64,000 nt of DNA from Brachypterus glaber (GCA_958510825.1 OY294048.1:23586674-23650673), one strand, 5' to 3'; shown: positions 35,901-45,705, numbered from the stretch's first letter. A program made the numbers and translations. The notes: a model not told the origin generated them from the sequence alone.

Positions 35901-38900
35901 TCTACATCAGGTACTCGTTGCTGTTCTATGTTTTCTTCACAACCGTAGTTGTTTACTGTTAAAAATAATGAATACCTTGGCGATGAACTCTAAAATAAAA
36001 AAACTTACTAAATATAATTTATTAAATACCTGTAATTGTCCTTTTGCAATTTTAATTAATCAAAAAAATTGTTTATTCCATAAGAAAAACATTTTGCTTG
36101 GACTGTTTTCACACAATATTTGACAAAAACCCTTGATTTTTATCTTGGGTTTCTGTTGTATTAATATTGCATTTAAACAGTTTTTAATCAATTTTTTTTC
36201 ATGCAATTTTTTGATAACTCAACCCTTAAAATGATATTTTATTTTTTTCACTACTAGCTTTAGAACATACCATTATTTATCATGTTTTCAGACTGTGAAA
36301 TCAATTTTCTTCACCTATAGCAATAATAATTTTTTCTCTCCTACTAGGCGTAAATTTTATAAACAATTGATTTCTGTCACTTTTGGTGTTTCAGTTCTAT
36401 GTGCAATTTTGACAAATTAAACCCAAGAAAATAGCTTTAAATAATTTTTAATAAATATAAGTAATTATAATTATTACCAATCAATACAATAAATAATTAG
36501 CTAAATATTATAAAAAAAAAAATAAAAAAAAAACTAAATTTTTTAACGTCAGTTCAGAGTATTTATTTGAGCAAATGTCAGTAATCAAGGCTACATGATT
36601 TTTATTAAAATTTCAAGAAATATAATTTCTGTTTATAATTAACGTTATTATTTGAATAAAAATAGTTAAATAGTGCTAGTAGTGAAAAAACTAATATATA
36701 AACCACGGTAGAGAAGACTATTATAGCCCGCACTCTTAAATCCCCCGCTGCTGCGCAGATCGGAATTTAATACGCTCGGATATAAAAAATGTCTTCTCTA
36801 CCTTGGTATATAATTACTATTAATCCCTTATACTTACTACTATGTCCTCCCAGATTTCCTCTCTAGAAATAAAAGATTCATTCTAAAACAAAGGCATTTA
36901 TTTAGTTTATGATATTTTACCAATATTTATTGGTTACCCAAAAGGCTATTGACCGGGGTTTTTCTGCCTATAAATACAATATATAAATTTTTATAAATAG
37001 TTTATGATAAATATTTACTTAATTTATTTATTTAGAAAAACACTAGAAACCAATATCGAAAAAAATCACGATTATTTTAATTTACATAAAATAAAAAAAG
37101 TTGGTGTTTTTTATTTTTTTTTTTAATGAAAACACTGATGTAAATCATTTTCGATAAATTATTATGATTACACTAGGCAACACGGTTTCTTGCCCCGATT
37201 GGAGTCATGTTTTTTTACTAATTTTGGGTCGCTGAAACCGAATCTGGCCTCAGAATATTTCTATTACCTATGTTTTCTGAGAAAAATAAGATAAAAATGT
37301 TAAAAAATCATTATTTTATCCCTCTTTTGTTCTAAAATCATGGGAGACAAAAATATTCCAAGGACAAATTTGGATTCGGCAACTCAATATTAGTTAAAAA
37401 ATACCCAACTTAAAACATAGAAACTTTAAATTCATAGGTAGAATAAATAAGAATATTATGAAAAAAAAAATATATTTAAAAAAAAATGGATAATGTGACA
37501 AAACTAAGTAGGGGTGGAGGGTAAGAAGAAGGGTGCATAAGGGAACAAGCTTATTGCCACGTACTCATGCTAAAAATTGTCAAAAATCATTACTAGGGGG
37601 TCAAAAATGAACTAAAAAAATGATACGTATTATGGTTCTTATGTAATAAAGTAACATTTTTATGATGTAGAACCATTAAAAAAACAAACAAAAAATACAT
37701 AATATTTTGTTTTATAAATTATTTTTAAATTGGCATAATTGCATGTACTAAAATTTAAAAAATAAGACATTCTAAATTTTTTTTAAGGTCAAATTTGGAT
37801 TCTGCGCCTTTAAATTGATAAAAAAAATATATTTTTTGGGCTCGGGAAAAAAGTTTACACTGTGTACTTTAATTTTATATCTTTTTTATTTATTTACTTT
37901 TTAGGAACAAACTAAGCAAAATAAAAAAATATTTGTATAAATATTTTTGTAGAGAATTTTATAATCTACAAATTAAGTTCTATAAAATTAAAAAAAAAAA
38001 TGATAGTTTTGCCACAAATGAGCAATTAAGTTAACTCTGCACTTTCATTTTAACCTTTTTATTTTTTTTCGCGTACTTACTGACAGTAGATTCTTGACAT
38101 ATAGATTTCTGAATACCTCGTATTTTTTTTAATATACACTAAAATTTTCAAAATTCTACTCTTTTTTTTTAAAGATTTTGAAAAAAACGTCATTATTACC
38201 TGAACTTATATCTCAAAAATTTTAGGTGCTGGAATTTTTCTAAGGTCAGATTCGGATTCTACGTCCTCGAATTAGTAAGAAAAATTTCCTTTCCGATCGG
38301 GGCAAAAAAAAAGTTGCGATTTGTTGCCTAGTGTTATTAGCATAATAAAATATTCATTTGTGGTGTAATTTTTATATTTTAGATTTTCTCGGAAACAGTT
38401 GGTCTTTGGGTAATTTAACAAGATTACCTATTTGTATGTTTTAATTACATTTTTATAAATATTAATTGAAAAAAGCAACTCTTGTTTGCATGCCGCTTTA
38501 CTAGATATCTAAAAAAATATATCTAATTGCTCATATTATTATTATGGCCCCCCTTGGGATTCATTTGACAAAAAACTTTACAGTCTGTTTATTTTATTAT
38601 TTTTAGTAAAGAGACAACTATGAAATTTCGGTTAAAAAAATTGAAAAATTAATTAATCCCAAATTATCATTGCTTTATAATAATAAATAATATTTATTTC
38701 CCTAGGACAAATGTCAGATAACAGATTTGTTGCATTTTTATTATTGGGATTAACATTCATATATACTTACTAAGATTTCCTCTACAGAATCATTCTAAAA
38801 CAAAAGGAAGTTTTATTATTATGATAAAAACTTAACACTTTTTAGTTTTACCAGTTGCGAAGTTGAGGACAGAGCCCACAATGAATGTTGATCTTCATCA

Positions 38901-39947
38901 TAATCATCGAGATATTGGCTAATAGATTCTACAAAAAAATAAATAGGTAGATAAATAATATAAATAATTAAAGGATTGTATTTTTTTTTTAATTCATATA
39001 TTTTAGTAGTTGTTTTTGAATAATTTCCATTCAAACAATAGGTTTTAAATCCAATCTTTTGGGAAAATTACAAAAACTATTTACATAGGATTTATTATAT
39101 ATTCTTTCAAGTAAAGTTTGTTTCCCAGAATTATGTGCAAAAATGTATCAAAGTTTTTGATATTTTGATCCATATTGGTTTAAATATTAAAATAGTAGGT
39201 CTTGTCCCCAGGGGTGCTTCGAAGCGATTTTATTGGGTGGAGGGTGGAGCAAAATTTACCCAACTTTTGATTAAGAAATTTCCCACCTTATAAACCCCAA
39301 AAAATTTTAATGACTAAAAAAACGGACCTCTACAAAATTCCCAACTTTACCACGCCAACCGGCCACTTTTCCCAACTTTTTTTACCCTGAGAAAAAAAAA
39401 CTTTACCCCTGTCAGAAAATTTGTAGAAATTTCCCAACTGTACCTTTTAATAGGTTTGTTCGTTGGTGCTGCAAATACAGTATTTATTTGGTTGGCTGGA
39501 AAGTGCTCAGTGTAGTTCATTGCAGCACCAACGAACAAACCTAATTTTCCCAACTATAGTGCCAATTTCCAAACTTTGCACTACATTCTACCAACTGGAG
39601 ACACTGAATTTTCCCAACTCGAGCGTGGTTGGGGGGTGGCATCCCCCTATCCCCCATGGGAGCACCCCTGTTTGTACAGAAAACAAGTAGAATCGCGAAA
39701 TTCTAGCATACCTACTGTTATGGATACTTTTTCTGTGACTATATTGGAATAAAAACAGTTTATACCTACTACGACATTCTGGTAATATGCAGATACTTGT
39801 TTTTAATTGAGAGACCAACATCTACTTCCGGCCTTTTGGTAGAGACAATATTACTTAATAATAAATACTTTTTTTATAAACAAATAAATATTATTAATAC
39901 TTACTTTGTTGCGCTAATGCTAAAATTCTTTTAGTTCTTGAACCCAT
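29730..39947 (-). CDS. Eleven-exon gene: zinc-finger plus tyrosine-recombinase (phage-integrase fold) protein, ~879 aa
   Basis: Exons on the minus strand (5' to 3'): 39947-39905, 38928-38852, 38794-38771, 36882-36838, 35989-35897, 34942-34823, 34078-33995, 33609-33508, 33123-31518, 31306-31059, 29926-29730. Every junction has GT and AG and the phases match. One base is missing in an A run near 32167-32172 within exon 9. The product starts MGSRTKRILALAQQ, has an acidic, low-complexity N-terminus, two Cys/His fingers (CKFCENQINNSHFVRHLQR; CLHCKGFFKKMYLCRHINRC) and a C-terminal tyrosine-recombinase domain with RKRVGD, SNRLRKH and FMGHTSKTHEQFY, supplying Arg, Arg, His and Tyr. This layout resembles Crypton/YR-like proteins found in many invertebrates. 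DNA strand exchange is inferred, not shown. It may be a transposon-derived host gene or a recent pseudogene. Confidence 0.8.
30308..30844 (+). repeat. Dispersed 537-bp repeat, copy 2 (in an intron of the recombinase gene)
   Basis: Same length and orientation as 7326-7862. It seems to interrupt an imperfect fold-back sequence: TTTTTTGCACGACCAAAC at about 30114 faces GTCTTGGTTGTGCAAAAAA at about 30922, and GGGACTAAA words flank it at 30018-30100 and 30872. No duplication of the target can be defined at its ends. Confidence 0.8.
31059..31306 (-). CDS. Exon 10 of the tyrosine-recombinase gene
   Basis: The acceptor is ATTTTTAG before GCTTCC; the donor is GTATAT at 31058. It completes the Lys codon left open by exon 9 and continues LPQDVYQVAKVSKILQLMES, the helix that follows the catalytic tyrosine in this family. 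A very acidic linker (IDIDMDTIEEHNEEDIHDD) follows. It ends with one base that joins exon 11 to make an Ala codon. Confidence 0.82.
31518..33123 (-). CDS. Exon 9 of the tyrosine-recombinase gene (fingers and catalytic domain)
   Basis: The acceptor is TTTTTTTAG before GATCAATG; the donor is GTAAGT at 31517. The first frame runs to 32137 and encodes both zinc fingers and the helical core-binding region (FGAGSLALHFGTTLKQI, LKHLVRFKNLIDSEW). One missing A near 32167-32172 shifts the frame. The second frame (32119-31518) carries the catalytic half: LHNRKRVGDIQYLDI (box I Arg), ALRKYARDCGAKHPELL, RLRKHIVTVTQ (box II) and the GH...Y motif whose tyrosine falls two residues before the splice donor. 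A 1606-nt exon is one base short of the length the flanking phases require, so a sequencing indel is as likely as a mutation. Confidence 0.82.
33104..34077. repeat. Tandem duplication, two ~487-bp units
   Basis: The segment 33104-33590 recurs almost perfectly at 33591-34077; the embedded 72-codon minus frame is identical in both (33349-33567 and 33836-34054). The break lies inside coding sequence, near the start of exon 9 and in exon 7. Confidence 0.92.
33508..33609 (-). CDS. Exon 8 of the tyrosine-recombinase gene (duplicated exon)
   Basis: 34 codons with acceptor TTTTTTTAG and donor GTATGT. It starts like exon 9 (DQCSTNKE) and continues like exon 7 (YFFNDDMLKKLNDFYKLPEE), so it is a hybrid made by tandem duplication of a 487-bp segment. 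It is phase 0 at both ends, so its inclusion keeps the frame. Confidence 0.75.
33995..34078 (-). CDS. Exon 7 of the tyrosine-recombinase gene
   Basis: 28 codons (EEYFFNDDMLKKLNDFYKLP and on to HLINK), acceptor ATTTTTAG, donor GTATGT, phase 0. It is the parent copy of the duplicated exon 8. Confidence 0.75.
34405..34512. repeat. MITE-like GGATATCC-rich palindromic sequence
   Basis: It starts CCCAGTCAGCACAG and contains stacked self-complementary words (AGGATATCCT, GGGATATCC, GGCTAGCC). The terminus matches, in inverse orientation, the end CTGTGCTGTCTGGG of the element at 53829-54119. It lies in the intron between exons 6 and 7. Confidence 0.55.
34823..34942 (-). CDS. Exon 6 of the tyrosine-recombinase gene
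   Basis: 40 codons, phase 0 at both ends, acceptor TTTTTTAG and donor GTGGGT. It encodes NDLPSPISKNNKDF and then an acidic VNYKEEEVIYSKYDCN stretch, part of the low-complexity N-terminal half with no recognisable domain. Confidence 0.7.
35046..35575. repeat. Two adjacent fold-back units (~220 bp each, ~307 bp apart)
   Basis: Each unit has arms built on CTGAATCTGACCTCAGAATT and its complement around a TTTTTCTACACTTAAAAACA turn, bounded by ACCAACGCA and TGTGTTAGT or TGCGTTGGT. Unit 1 is at 35046-35264 and unit 2 at 35346-35575. Related single modules occur at 37225-37260, 37785-37810, 38245-38265 and 46205-46235. No ORF. Confidence 0.75.
35897..35989 (-). CDS. Exon 5 of the tyrosine-recombinase gene
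   Basis: 31 codons, phase 0, acceptor ATTTTAG and donor GTAATA. It encodes SSSPRYSLFLTVNNYGCEEN and then IEQQRVPDVEQ; no domain is recognised. Confidence 0.7.
36838..36882 (-). CDS. Exon 4 of the tyrosine-recombinase gene (micro-exon)
   Basis: 15 codons (NESFISREEIWEDIV), acceptor GTTTTAG and donor GTAAGT, phase 0. It resembles exon 3 (NDSVEEIL) and its flanks, so the two may be ancient duplicates. Confidence 0.65.
37171..38333. mobile_element. CACTA-like non-autonomous DNA element in an intron
   Basis: The left end CACTAGGCAACACGG and right end TTGTTGCCTAGTG are inverted repeats, extended inward by TTGCCCCGATTGGA / TCCGATCGGGGCAA. A 3-bp direct repeat TTA flanks them (37168-37170 and 38334-38336). 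CACTA termini with 3-bp duplications fit the CACTA/EnSpm group. The interior is non-coding and carries ATTTGGATTC modules related to the fold-back units at 35046. It lies between exons 3 and 4. Confidence 0.72.
38771..38794 (-). CDS. Exon 3 of the tyrosine-recombinase gene (24-nt micro-exon)
   Basis: Eight codons (NDSVEEIL) between GTTTTAG and GTAAGTAT, phase 0. It is very short but has strong splice sites and keeps the frame. Confidence 0.6.
38852..38928 (-). CDS. Exon 2 of the tyrosine-recombinase gene
   Basis: 77 nt with acceptor TTTTTTGTAG and donor GTAAAA. The first two bases complete a Lys codon with exon 1. It encodes SISQYLDDYDEDQHSLWALS and STSQL, an acidic segment with a Trp. Confidence 0.72.
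39209..39670. mobile_element. hAT-like MITE in the first intron
   Basis: CAGGGGTGCTTC at the left and GGGAGCACCCCTG at the right are inverted repeats of the hAT type. The 8 bases outside (CTTGTCCC and TTTGTACA) agree at 5 of 8 positions, an eroded 8-bp duplication. The interior is full of repeated TTCCCAACTT words and holds a nested MITE. Confidence 0.62.
39453..39541. mobile_element. 89-bp TA-flanked MITE (Tc1/mariner type), nested
   Basis: Inverted repeats GGTTTGTTCGTTGGTGCTGC / GCAGCACCAACGAACAAACC are flanked on both sides by TA (39451-39452 and 39542-39543). Related copies are at 55224-55371 and, decayed, at 26771-26866. All share an ATACAGTATTTATTTG-like core. Confidence 0.82.
39905..39947 (-). 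CDS. Exon 1 of the tyrosine-recombinase gene (start codon)
   Basis: ATG at 39947 opens MGSRTKRILALAQQ plus one base before GTAAGT. An S-R-x-K-R-I-L start is common to related arthropod proteins, which supports this ATG. The promoter should lie in the AT-rich 39948-40361 stretch; no clear TATA-initiator pair could be singled out. Confidence 0.72.
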
Positions 39948-40361
39948 TATAAATAATAGAATTAAACAAATTCAAATAACATTTATGTTACAAGCAATTA
40001 GTTTATGCTTACAACGAATCACTACCACGTGTTTATAAATTAAAACCATTTATTCTTTATCCTATGATTTAAACGTTGCTGTTCTGTGATTTAAACCGAC
40101 TGTTATTATAACGGCTTTTTAACTTAAAGCTTTGCGCAAATCACATGATTTTTTCCAAGGTCGCATTAGGACAGAGATGTACTAAAAAATATTCAAATTG
40201 TTAAAATTATTTGTTAGTTTTGTCTTTCACTTTTTTATGCTGTATAAGAGTACTTTTTCGAAAATAATTAAATTATAAGTATAAAATTTTACTAAGGTAA
40301 TACGTTATATTTTAAACGATGGCTATTTTATTTTCTCATTAAAATTTTTGTTACAAATGAT
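39948..40361. other. Upstream region of the recombinase gene
   Basis: An AT-rich non-coding stretch between the first exon and the TIR element at 40362. It should contain the promoter of the minus-strand gene. No transposon was recognised. Confidence 0.5.
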
Positions 40362-42363
40362 TTATAAAGTTTTGAAATTTTGGTTGTGAACTCCCAGTAG
40401 GAACCCAAATACAGATCCGAAGAGTTCCCTCCTCCCCGGGGGGAACTTCATTCCCTTTTCAGAAAAAAACACCCCCAAACGTGACATCATGAGTCCAGCG
40501 CCGTTTTGTATTTTGGAGTTTTTAAGGTTGTTGAAAGTGACTGTTAGTGCTTTTACAATCTGTTATTTAACTTGCAATGTTTGTTTATTTATTTATTTAT
40601 TTATTTATTTGTTTAGCGCAAATCTGCCAAAGGCTTTTTCGACCACTTATAAACTACCAAGAAGGGTAAAATTTGCTAAGCGTATTTAACTCAGCTAACA
40701 TTACAATTTTCAACCCCCCCACTCCTAAAATTTTAAAAATCCATTTTTTACCCCTACAACATAATTTAAAACTAAAATTAGGTTGCATACTCACCTAGTG
40801 ATAATAAAATTTTAAAATAAATTTTACATTCCCACTCGTCTCCCCAACACCCCCCATACACGTATAAGTCTAAGTTAACACCCCCCTATCTTTCACCCAC
40901 TTAGAATATACTTAGAAAGCTGAAATTTGGTAAACATGCTTAACTTGGCTGACAATACTTTTTATATAAAATTTAAAATGGATTTTTTAAATTTTAGGGG
41001 TGGGGGGACATAAATTTTATATAAAAAAGTATTGTCAGCCGAGTTAAGCATGTGTACCAAATTTTAGCTTTCTAAGTATATTATAAGTGGGTGAAAGAGA
41101 GAGGGGGGTTAACTTAGCCTTATACGCGTATGGGGGGTAATGAGGAGACGAGGGGGGATGTAACATTTATTGTAAAATTTTATTATCATTAAATGAGTAT
41201 GTAACCTAATTTTAGTTTTAAATAATCTAGTGTGGGCAAAAAATGGATTTTTTTAATTTTAGGGGCAGGTGTTGGGGGTAAGTATTATATAAAATGATAT
41301 TGTCAGCCGAGTTAAGCATGTGCACCAAATTTTAGCTTTTTAAGTATATTCTAAGTGGGTAAAAAAGAAAGGGGTGTTAACTTAGCCTTATACGCGTATG
41401 GGGGGTGATGGGGAGACGAGGGGGAAAGTAAAATTTATTGTAAAATTTTATTATCATTAAATGAGTATAACCTAATTTTAGTTTTAAATAATCTTGTGTG
41501 GGTAAAAATATTTTTTTTTTAATTTTAGGGTCGGGGGTTGGGGGTAGGTATTATATAAAATTGTACTGTCAGCCAAGTTAAGCATGTGTACCAAATTTTA
41601 GCTTTCTAAGTATATTCTAAGTGGGTGAAAGAGAGAGGGGTGTTAACTTAGACTTATACGCGTACGGGGGGTGATGGGGAGACGAGGGGGAATGTAAAAT
41701 TTATTGTAAAATTTTATTATCACTAGGTGAGTATGCAACCTAATTTTAGTTTTAAATTACCTTGTGGGGGTAAAAAATGGATTTTTGAAATTTTAGGGGT
41801 GGGGGGTTGGGGGGTAAGTTTTATACAAAATTGTAATATTAGCCGAGTTAAGCACGTTTAGCAAATTTTACCCTTCTAGGTAGTTTCTAAGTGGTCCAAA
41901 AAGCCTTTGGCAGATTTGCAATAAACAAATAAATAAATAAATAAATAAAAAAATAAATAAACAAACATTGCAAGTTAAATAACAGGTTGTAAAAGCACTA
42001 ACAGTTACTTTAAGCAACCTCTAAAACTCCAATATACAAAACGGCGCTGGACTCATTCTTATCTTCGAGCTGAGCTTGATGCTTATTTTCCAACGTCATA
42101 TGTGAGCGTTGGGTGGAAGATACACAAAGACCTAATAGGATAATTTTATGTAGAATTTAATGGAGAATATAATTAGTTTTTTAACATTTTCTCGTCGGAG
42201 TAACGGTTTACGAGATAAACGCAGAAAAGCACCAGGAAGTCACGTTTGGGGGTGGTTTTTTCATCAAAGGGGGATGAAGCTCCCCCCGGGAAGGTGGGAA
42301 CTCTTCGGATCTGTATTTGGGTTCCTACTGGGAGTTCACAACCAAAATTTCAAAACTTTATAA
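40362..42363. mobile_element. TIR element with (AAAT)n in both arms and an amplified ~265-bp internal unit
   Basis: Arms 40368-40690 and 41880-42357 are reverse complements starting AAGTTTTGAAATTTTGGTTG and containing GGATCTGTATTTGGGTTCCT, an AAAT/TTTA repeat and GCCAAAGGCTTTTT. The outermost TTATAA (40362-40367 / 42358-42363) could be a target duplication or part of the repeat. Inside, a unit with GTCAGCCGAGTTAAGCATGT and TTATACGCGTATGGGG is repeated near 40994, 41265, 41524 and 41795, plus one inverted copy at 40700-40990. Another array of the same unit lies at 46320-46957. No ORF. Confidence 0.78.
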
Positions 42364-42539
42364 TAGAACGTGGTATTTTCGTCTAAATTGCTTCGACTAA
42401 TAGGTATCCACTAAAAATGTCCTACCTCAATATCACGATCTCAAATTAAAATTTAATACAATTTAGCTAAGTTGATCTGGCAACACTGTTCTCTCATACA
42501 TACACTTGGGTGTGTAATTAGCATAAGTTATCGTGGTGT

Positions 42540-42618
42540 GACAATAGCACATTTTATCATATTCAGATGGGAGTGACAAGTACGTCAATTATAGTGGGCG
42601 TCACTTTGACATTAAACA

Positions 42619-42681
<63 letters not shown>
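42540..42681. repeat. GACGCCCA-type block and long TA microsatellite
   Basis: GTACGTCAATTATAGTGGGC and GTCACTTTGACATT precede about 60 bp of TA repeat (42622-42681). The same association of TA repeat with GACGCCCA words is seen at 25568-25950 in inverse orientation. Confidence 0.75.
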
Positions 42682-42683
<2 letters not shown>

Positions 42684-42978
42684 CGTTTGCTGTATATTCT
42701 TAAATAGTATAATCTTAAATAATATTTGTCAATCTTTTTAATCTATTTTAAGTTAGGTTTTAGTAAGTATTGTCCTAGATTTAATAAATTATGTAGTTAA
42801 TAACTAATTATTAAGTATTGTCTTACTTTAGTTGCTATTTAGTATATTTCTTTAATATTTTTTTTTTTATATTTGCACACACAAATAAACATTTGTTTGT
42901 TTATTTAAGTGCATTTCAGCATATTTATTGCATTTCGTTTGTCTTGTTTGTATTGTTTTTCGTTTTTCAAGCAATAAA

Positions 42979-43009
<31 letters not shown>
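42682..43009. other. Non-coding stretch ending in an ATT microsatellite
   Basis: AT-rich, with no ORF of note. An ATT trinucleotide repeat at about 42975-43008 marks the point where the LINE A fragment ends. Confidence 0.5.
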
Positions 43010-44035
43010 TATAACATCCCACACTTTCTTATAGTCATTCTTGGCATTATTTAATTCTGTTTTATAATAGCTGTTTTTTTTGTGCTGGTTATTAGCTTAT
43101 TTAATTTATTTCTGTAGGTTTTATAAGTTCTATTCAACTCTTCGCTATATTTATTAAGCAACCTTTTTTTTAAAGAATCTTATTGAATGAATTAGTCCGC
43201 TAGTGATCCATGGCTTGATTTTAAAATTTGAGTTTTTTATGGTAATATTATATTTACTTTCTTTAATGCTGTTTTTAATTATTTCTATAAATAAATTATA
43301 TGCCATCTCAGAGTCACTAGAGGTTAGGATTTTTAACCAATTTTGATTTTTTAATTTTTCATTTAAAATATTTTGGTTAATTTTGGAAAAGGTTTTGTTA
43401 GTAGAGCGTTCCGGTGTAATTTTATTTTTAGGCATAATAGAAAAAATGTAATGTAATGGTCTGTGAAATCAGTTTTAATAATTGCTGGGTAAAATTCAAT
43501 ATTATTTTTATTGATGTAATTATAGTTTCCTACAAATATGTGATCCACAGCTAATTTCAACATTGTCACCCTTTCGAAAAATTCTGTTAGGTTTATTTAT
43601 ATATTGAAAAAGACAATGATTACCTAGAAATGCTATGTAGTCATTTACATCATTGTCAGTGGTTTTTTAAAGATTGATATTGATATCTCCCGCAAATAAT
43701 TCTATATTGTTTTTTTGTAAGTGTTCATAATACGTGTTATTATTTTTTATATAGTTTTTAATTTTTTTTTGGGGACCTGTGCCAAAAGTTATATTTTGTA
43801 TGTTACAACTTAATCTTAATAAAACAGTTTAGTCGAGTTTAATTTCACTAACCGTGATGTCGATATTATTTTTTACGTAAATTATACACCCGTCATTGCG
43901 ATTAAACTTTTTGTTGTTATAGAATGCTAAAAAATTAGGAATAAAAAAGTCCTCCAAACCATCGACATTAAAAGTTTCTGTTAGAATTATGACGTCAATA
44001 TTTTCCGGTTTAAAACTTTGTATATACAGTATGAT
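43010..44035 (-). pseudogene. LINE family A copy 4: endonuclease and linker fragment
   Basis: Reading the minus strand from about 44035: FKPENIDVIILTETFNVDGL, then FNRNDGCIIYV, ELFAGDININL, NDYIAFLG and INKPNRI, the family A endonuclease in two or three frames. The linker (43435-43154) follows with SDSEMAYNLF and KPWITSGLIHSIR. It stops at an ATT repeat near 43008 before any RT sequence, so both ends are truncated. Confidence 0.83.
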
Positions 44036-44270
44036 TCATAAATAGTTTTAGAAAAAAAAACCCACATTCTCTAGACCAAACTTAAATATTTTCCGGAGAC
44101 AAAAAAAAATGTACACATTGGTTGTCGAGTTATATTTAAAAAAAAAACACCCCTTTTTAACAGCACGCCATTGAGTTGGATTGGTAAACAATCATGAATC
44201 AGTGCGATGTTGCCACACTGACATAACCTAAAAAGTAACAGAGGTGTAAGTGTGAAATTGTTAAATTTTC

Positions 44271-44720
44271 ATGTCATTTGGATTGAAAACTGTGATAGTG
44301 ACAAGAAAAACGTGGGTGCAGTGGACAAAAATAACGCAGGTGAAAAAAACTGACAGAAACCACGAAAAATCGAAACAAAACGACAAAGTGGTGTTTGAAC
44401 ATGTGATATCTGTGGATGATGTGTCAATCGACAGTACCCAGATAAGTCCCGAAAACGTTGACGAATTGGACACTAGTTTTTTGGAAGGGGCCAAGAACCT
44501 GTGGCAGAAATTGAAGAAATAGGGGAAAACGTTGAGTCACATTACCCAGCACTGTTACCTGTCTCTAGCGTTAGCATAAGTTCCAGTGTACCAGAAATTC
44601 GTAGTCCTGTTGAATCGTGTTTCTCACCTCACAACCTCCGAAAAAAATTATTTTCACATGTATTTTGCTGTGAATAGCGACCCAGTTACTGTGACAGAAG
44701 CCATGAACAGCATTAAAAAA
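44271..44720 (+). pseudogene. Unrecognised coding-like region, frame-shifted
   Basis: ATG at 44271 opens MSFGLKTVIVTRKTWVQWTK, then a polar acidic part to 44522. A different frame overlapping from about 44480 (EPVAEIEEIGENVESHYPAL, then PVSSVSISSSVPEIRSPVES) continues to a stop near 44677. The composition (more G/C, balanced residues) looks coding, but I do not recognise the protein. It could be a transposon ORF fragment or a decayed host exon. Confidence 0.35.
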
Positions 44721-45705
44721 GAATAATCGATTGAGGCTATACAGTGTGAATTGAAATGAAAAAGAAAAAAAAGTTGATGGTTGTTCAATCGGAATGGAAC
44801 TTTGCTGATGGTAATGGTCTAAGACACTATCTTTTGTACATAAATTTAGTTTTAAAGAGGAAAAATTTGGATTTCAGACTTTAAGGTATGTATAATAAAA
44901 CAAGTAAAAGGCTTTTGTATTAGTTACCAAAGTTGCTATTATGGTTATGATTGGTAATAGATTGGTTTAAATTATTTACCAATACATCTGAATGTATTGG
45001 TTACACTGACAGTTACTGTAGTAAACATAAGCTATAAGTAGTGTATTTTGTATGTTTTGTCAAGATAAATAGTCTATAGATTTTGCTCAAAATACAAGAA
45101 TTTCGTTTTAGTTTGTAAATAGAAATGATAAGATGTGGAAAACATTAGTTTATACTGCGAATGTTTAGATATAAAAAAGAAAGAAGATATTAGAAAAAGA
45201 TGTAATAATAACCAAATGCTATAACTGTCACGTTTTGACACTTTTGTTTAGACACCCCTATCAAAACAGAAAAAAATTACAGTAGAAAAAAATTGTTTCA
45301 AATTTCAAGTCTTCATGTCAAAGTGTTCTTGAAAAATTGTAGCGTAATGTTGTTTTGCTAGCTATTTGCATCTCTACATGAGCTAGATATATTGTATTTT
45401 AATAAAAATTGTTTTAAATTAGAATTAAATAAGTGTCTATATGATCTTATTTAGGCAGAAAAATTTATTGTATTTTTTTTTTGTAGTTGTTCTTGATTTT
45501 AAGTATTTTATTCTAAACCTGTTTAAAAGTTTACGTTTTTTTAAAGGTGAAGTCACTTTAGGCCAGACCCCCCACCCCCTTCGTCACTTTTCGTCACCTT
45601 TTGATCAATCCCCTCCCCCTATGGAGGTGACGTCATTCTTGAACAGCCCCTAATGGATTTCAATGATATCACAAAAAATGTATAGTAAAAAAACATTTTT
45701 AAGGA
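44721..45705. other. Non-coding stretch
   Basis: No gene recognised. Near 45545-45655 lies a C-rich block (CCAGACCCCCCACCCCCTTC, GGTGACGTCATTCTTGAACA) with a word shared by 57545-57650 (AAGAATGACGTCACC), probably a degraded MITE family. Confidence 0.45.
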
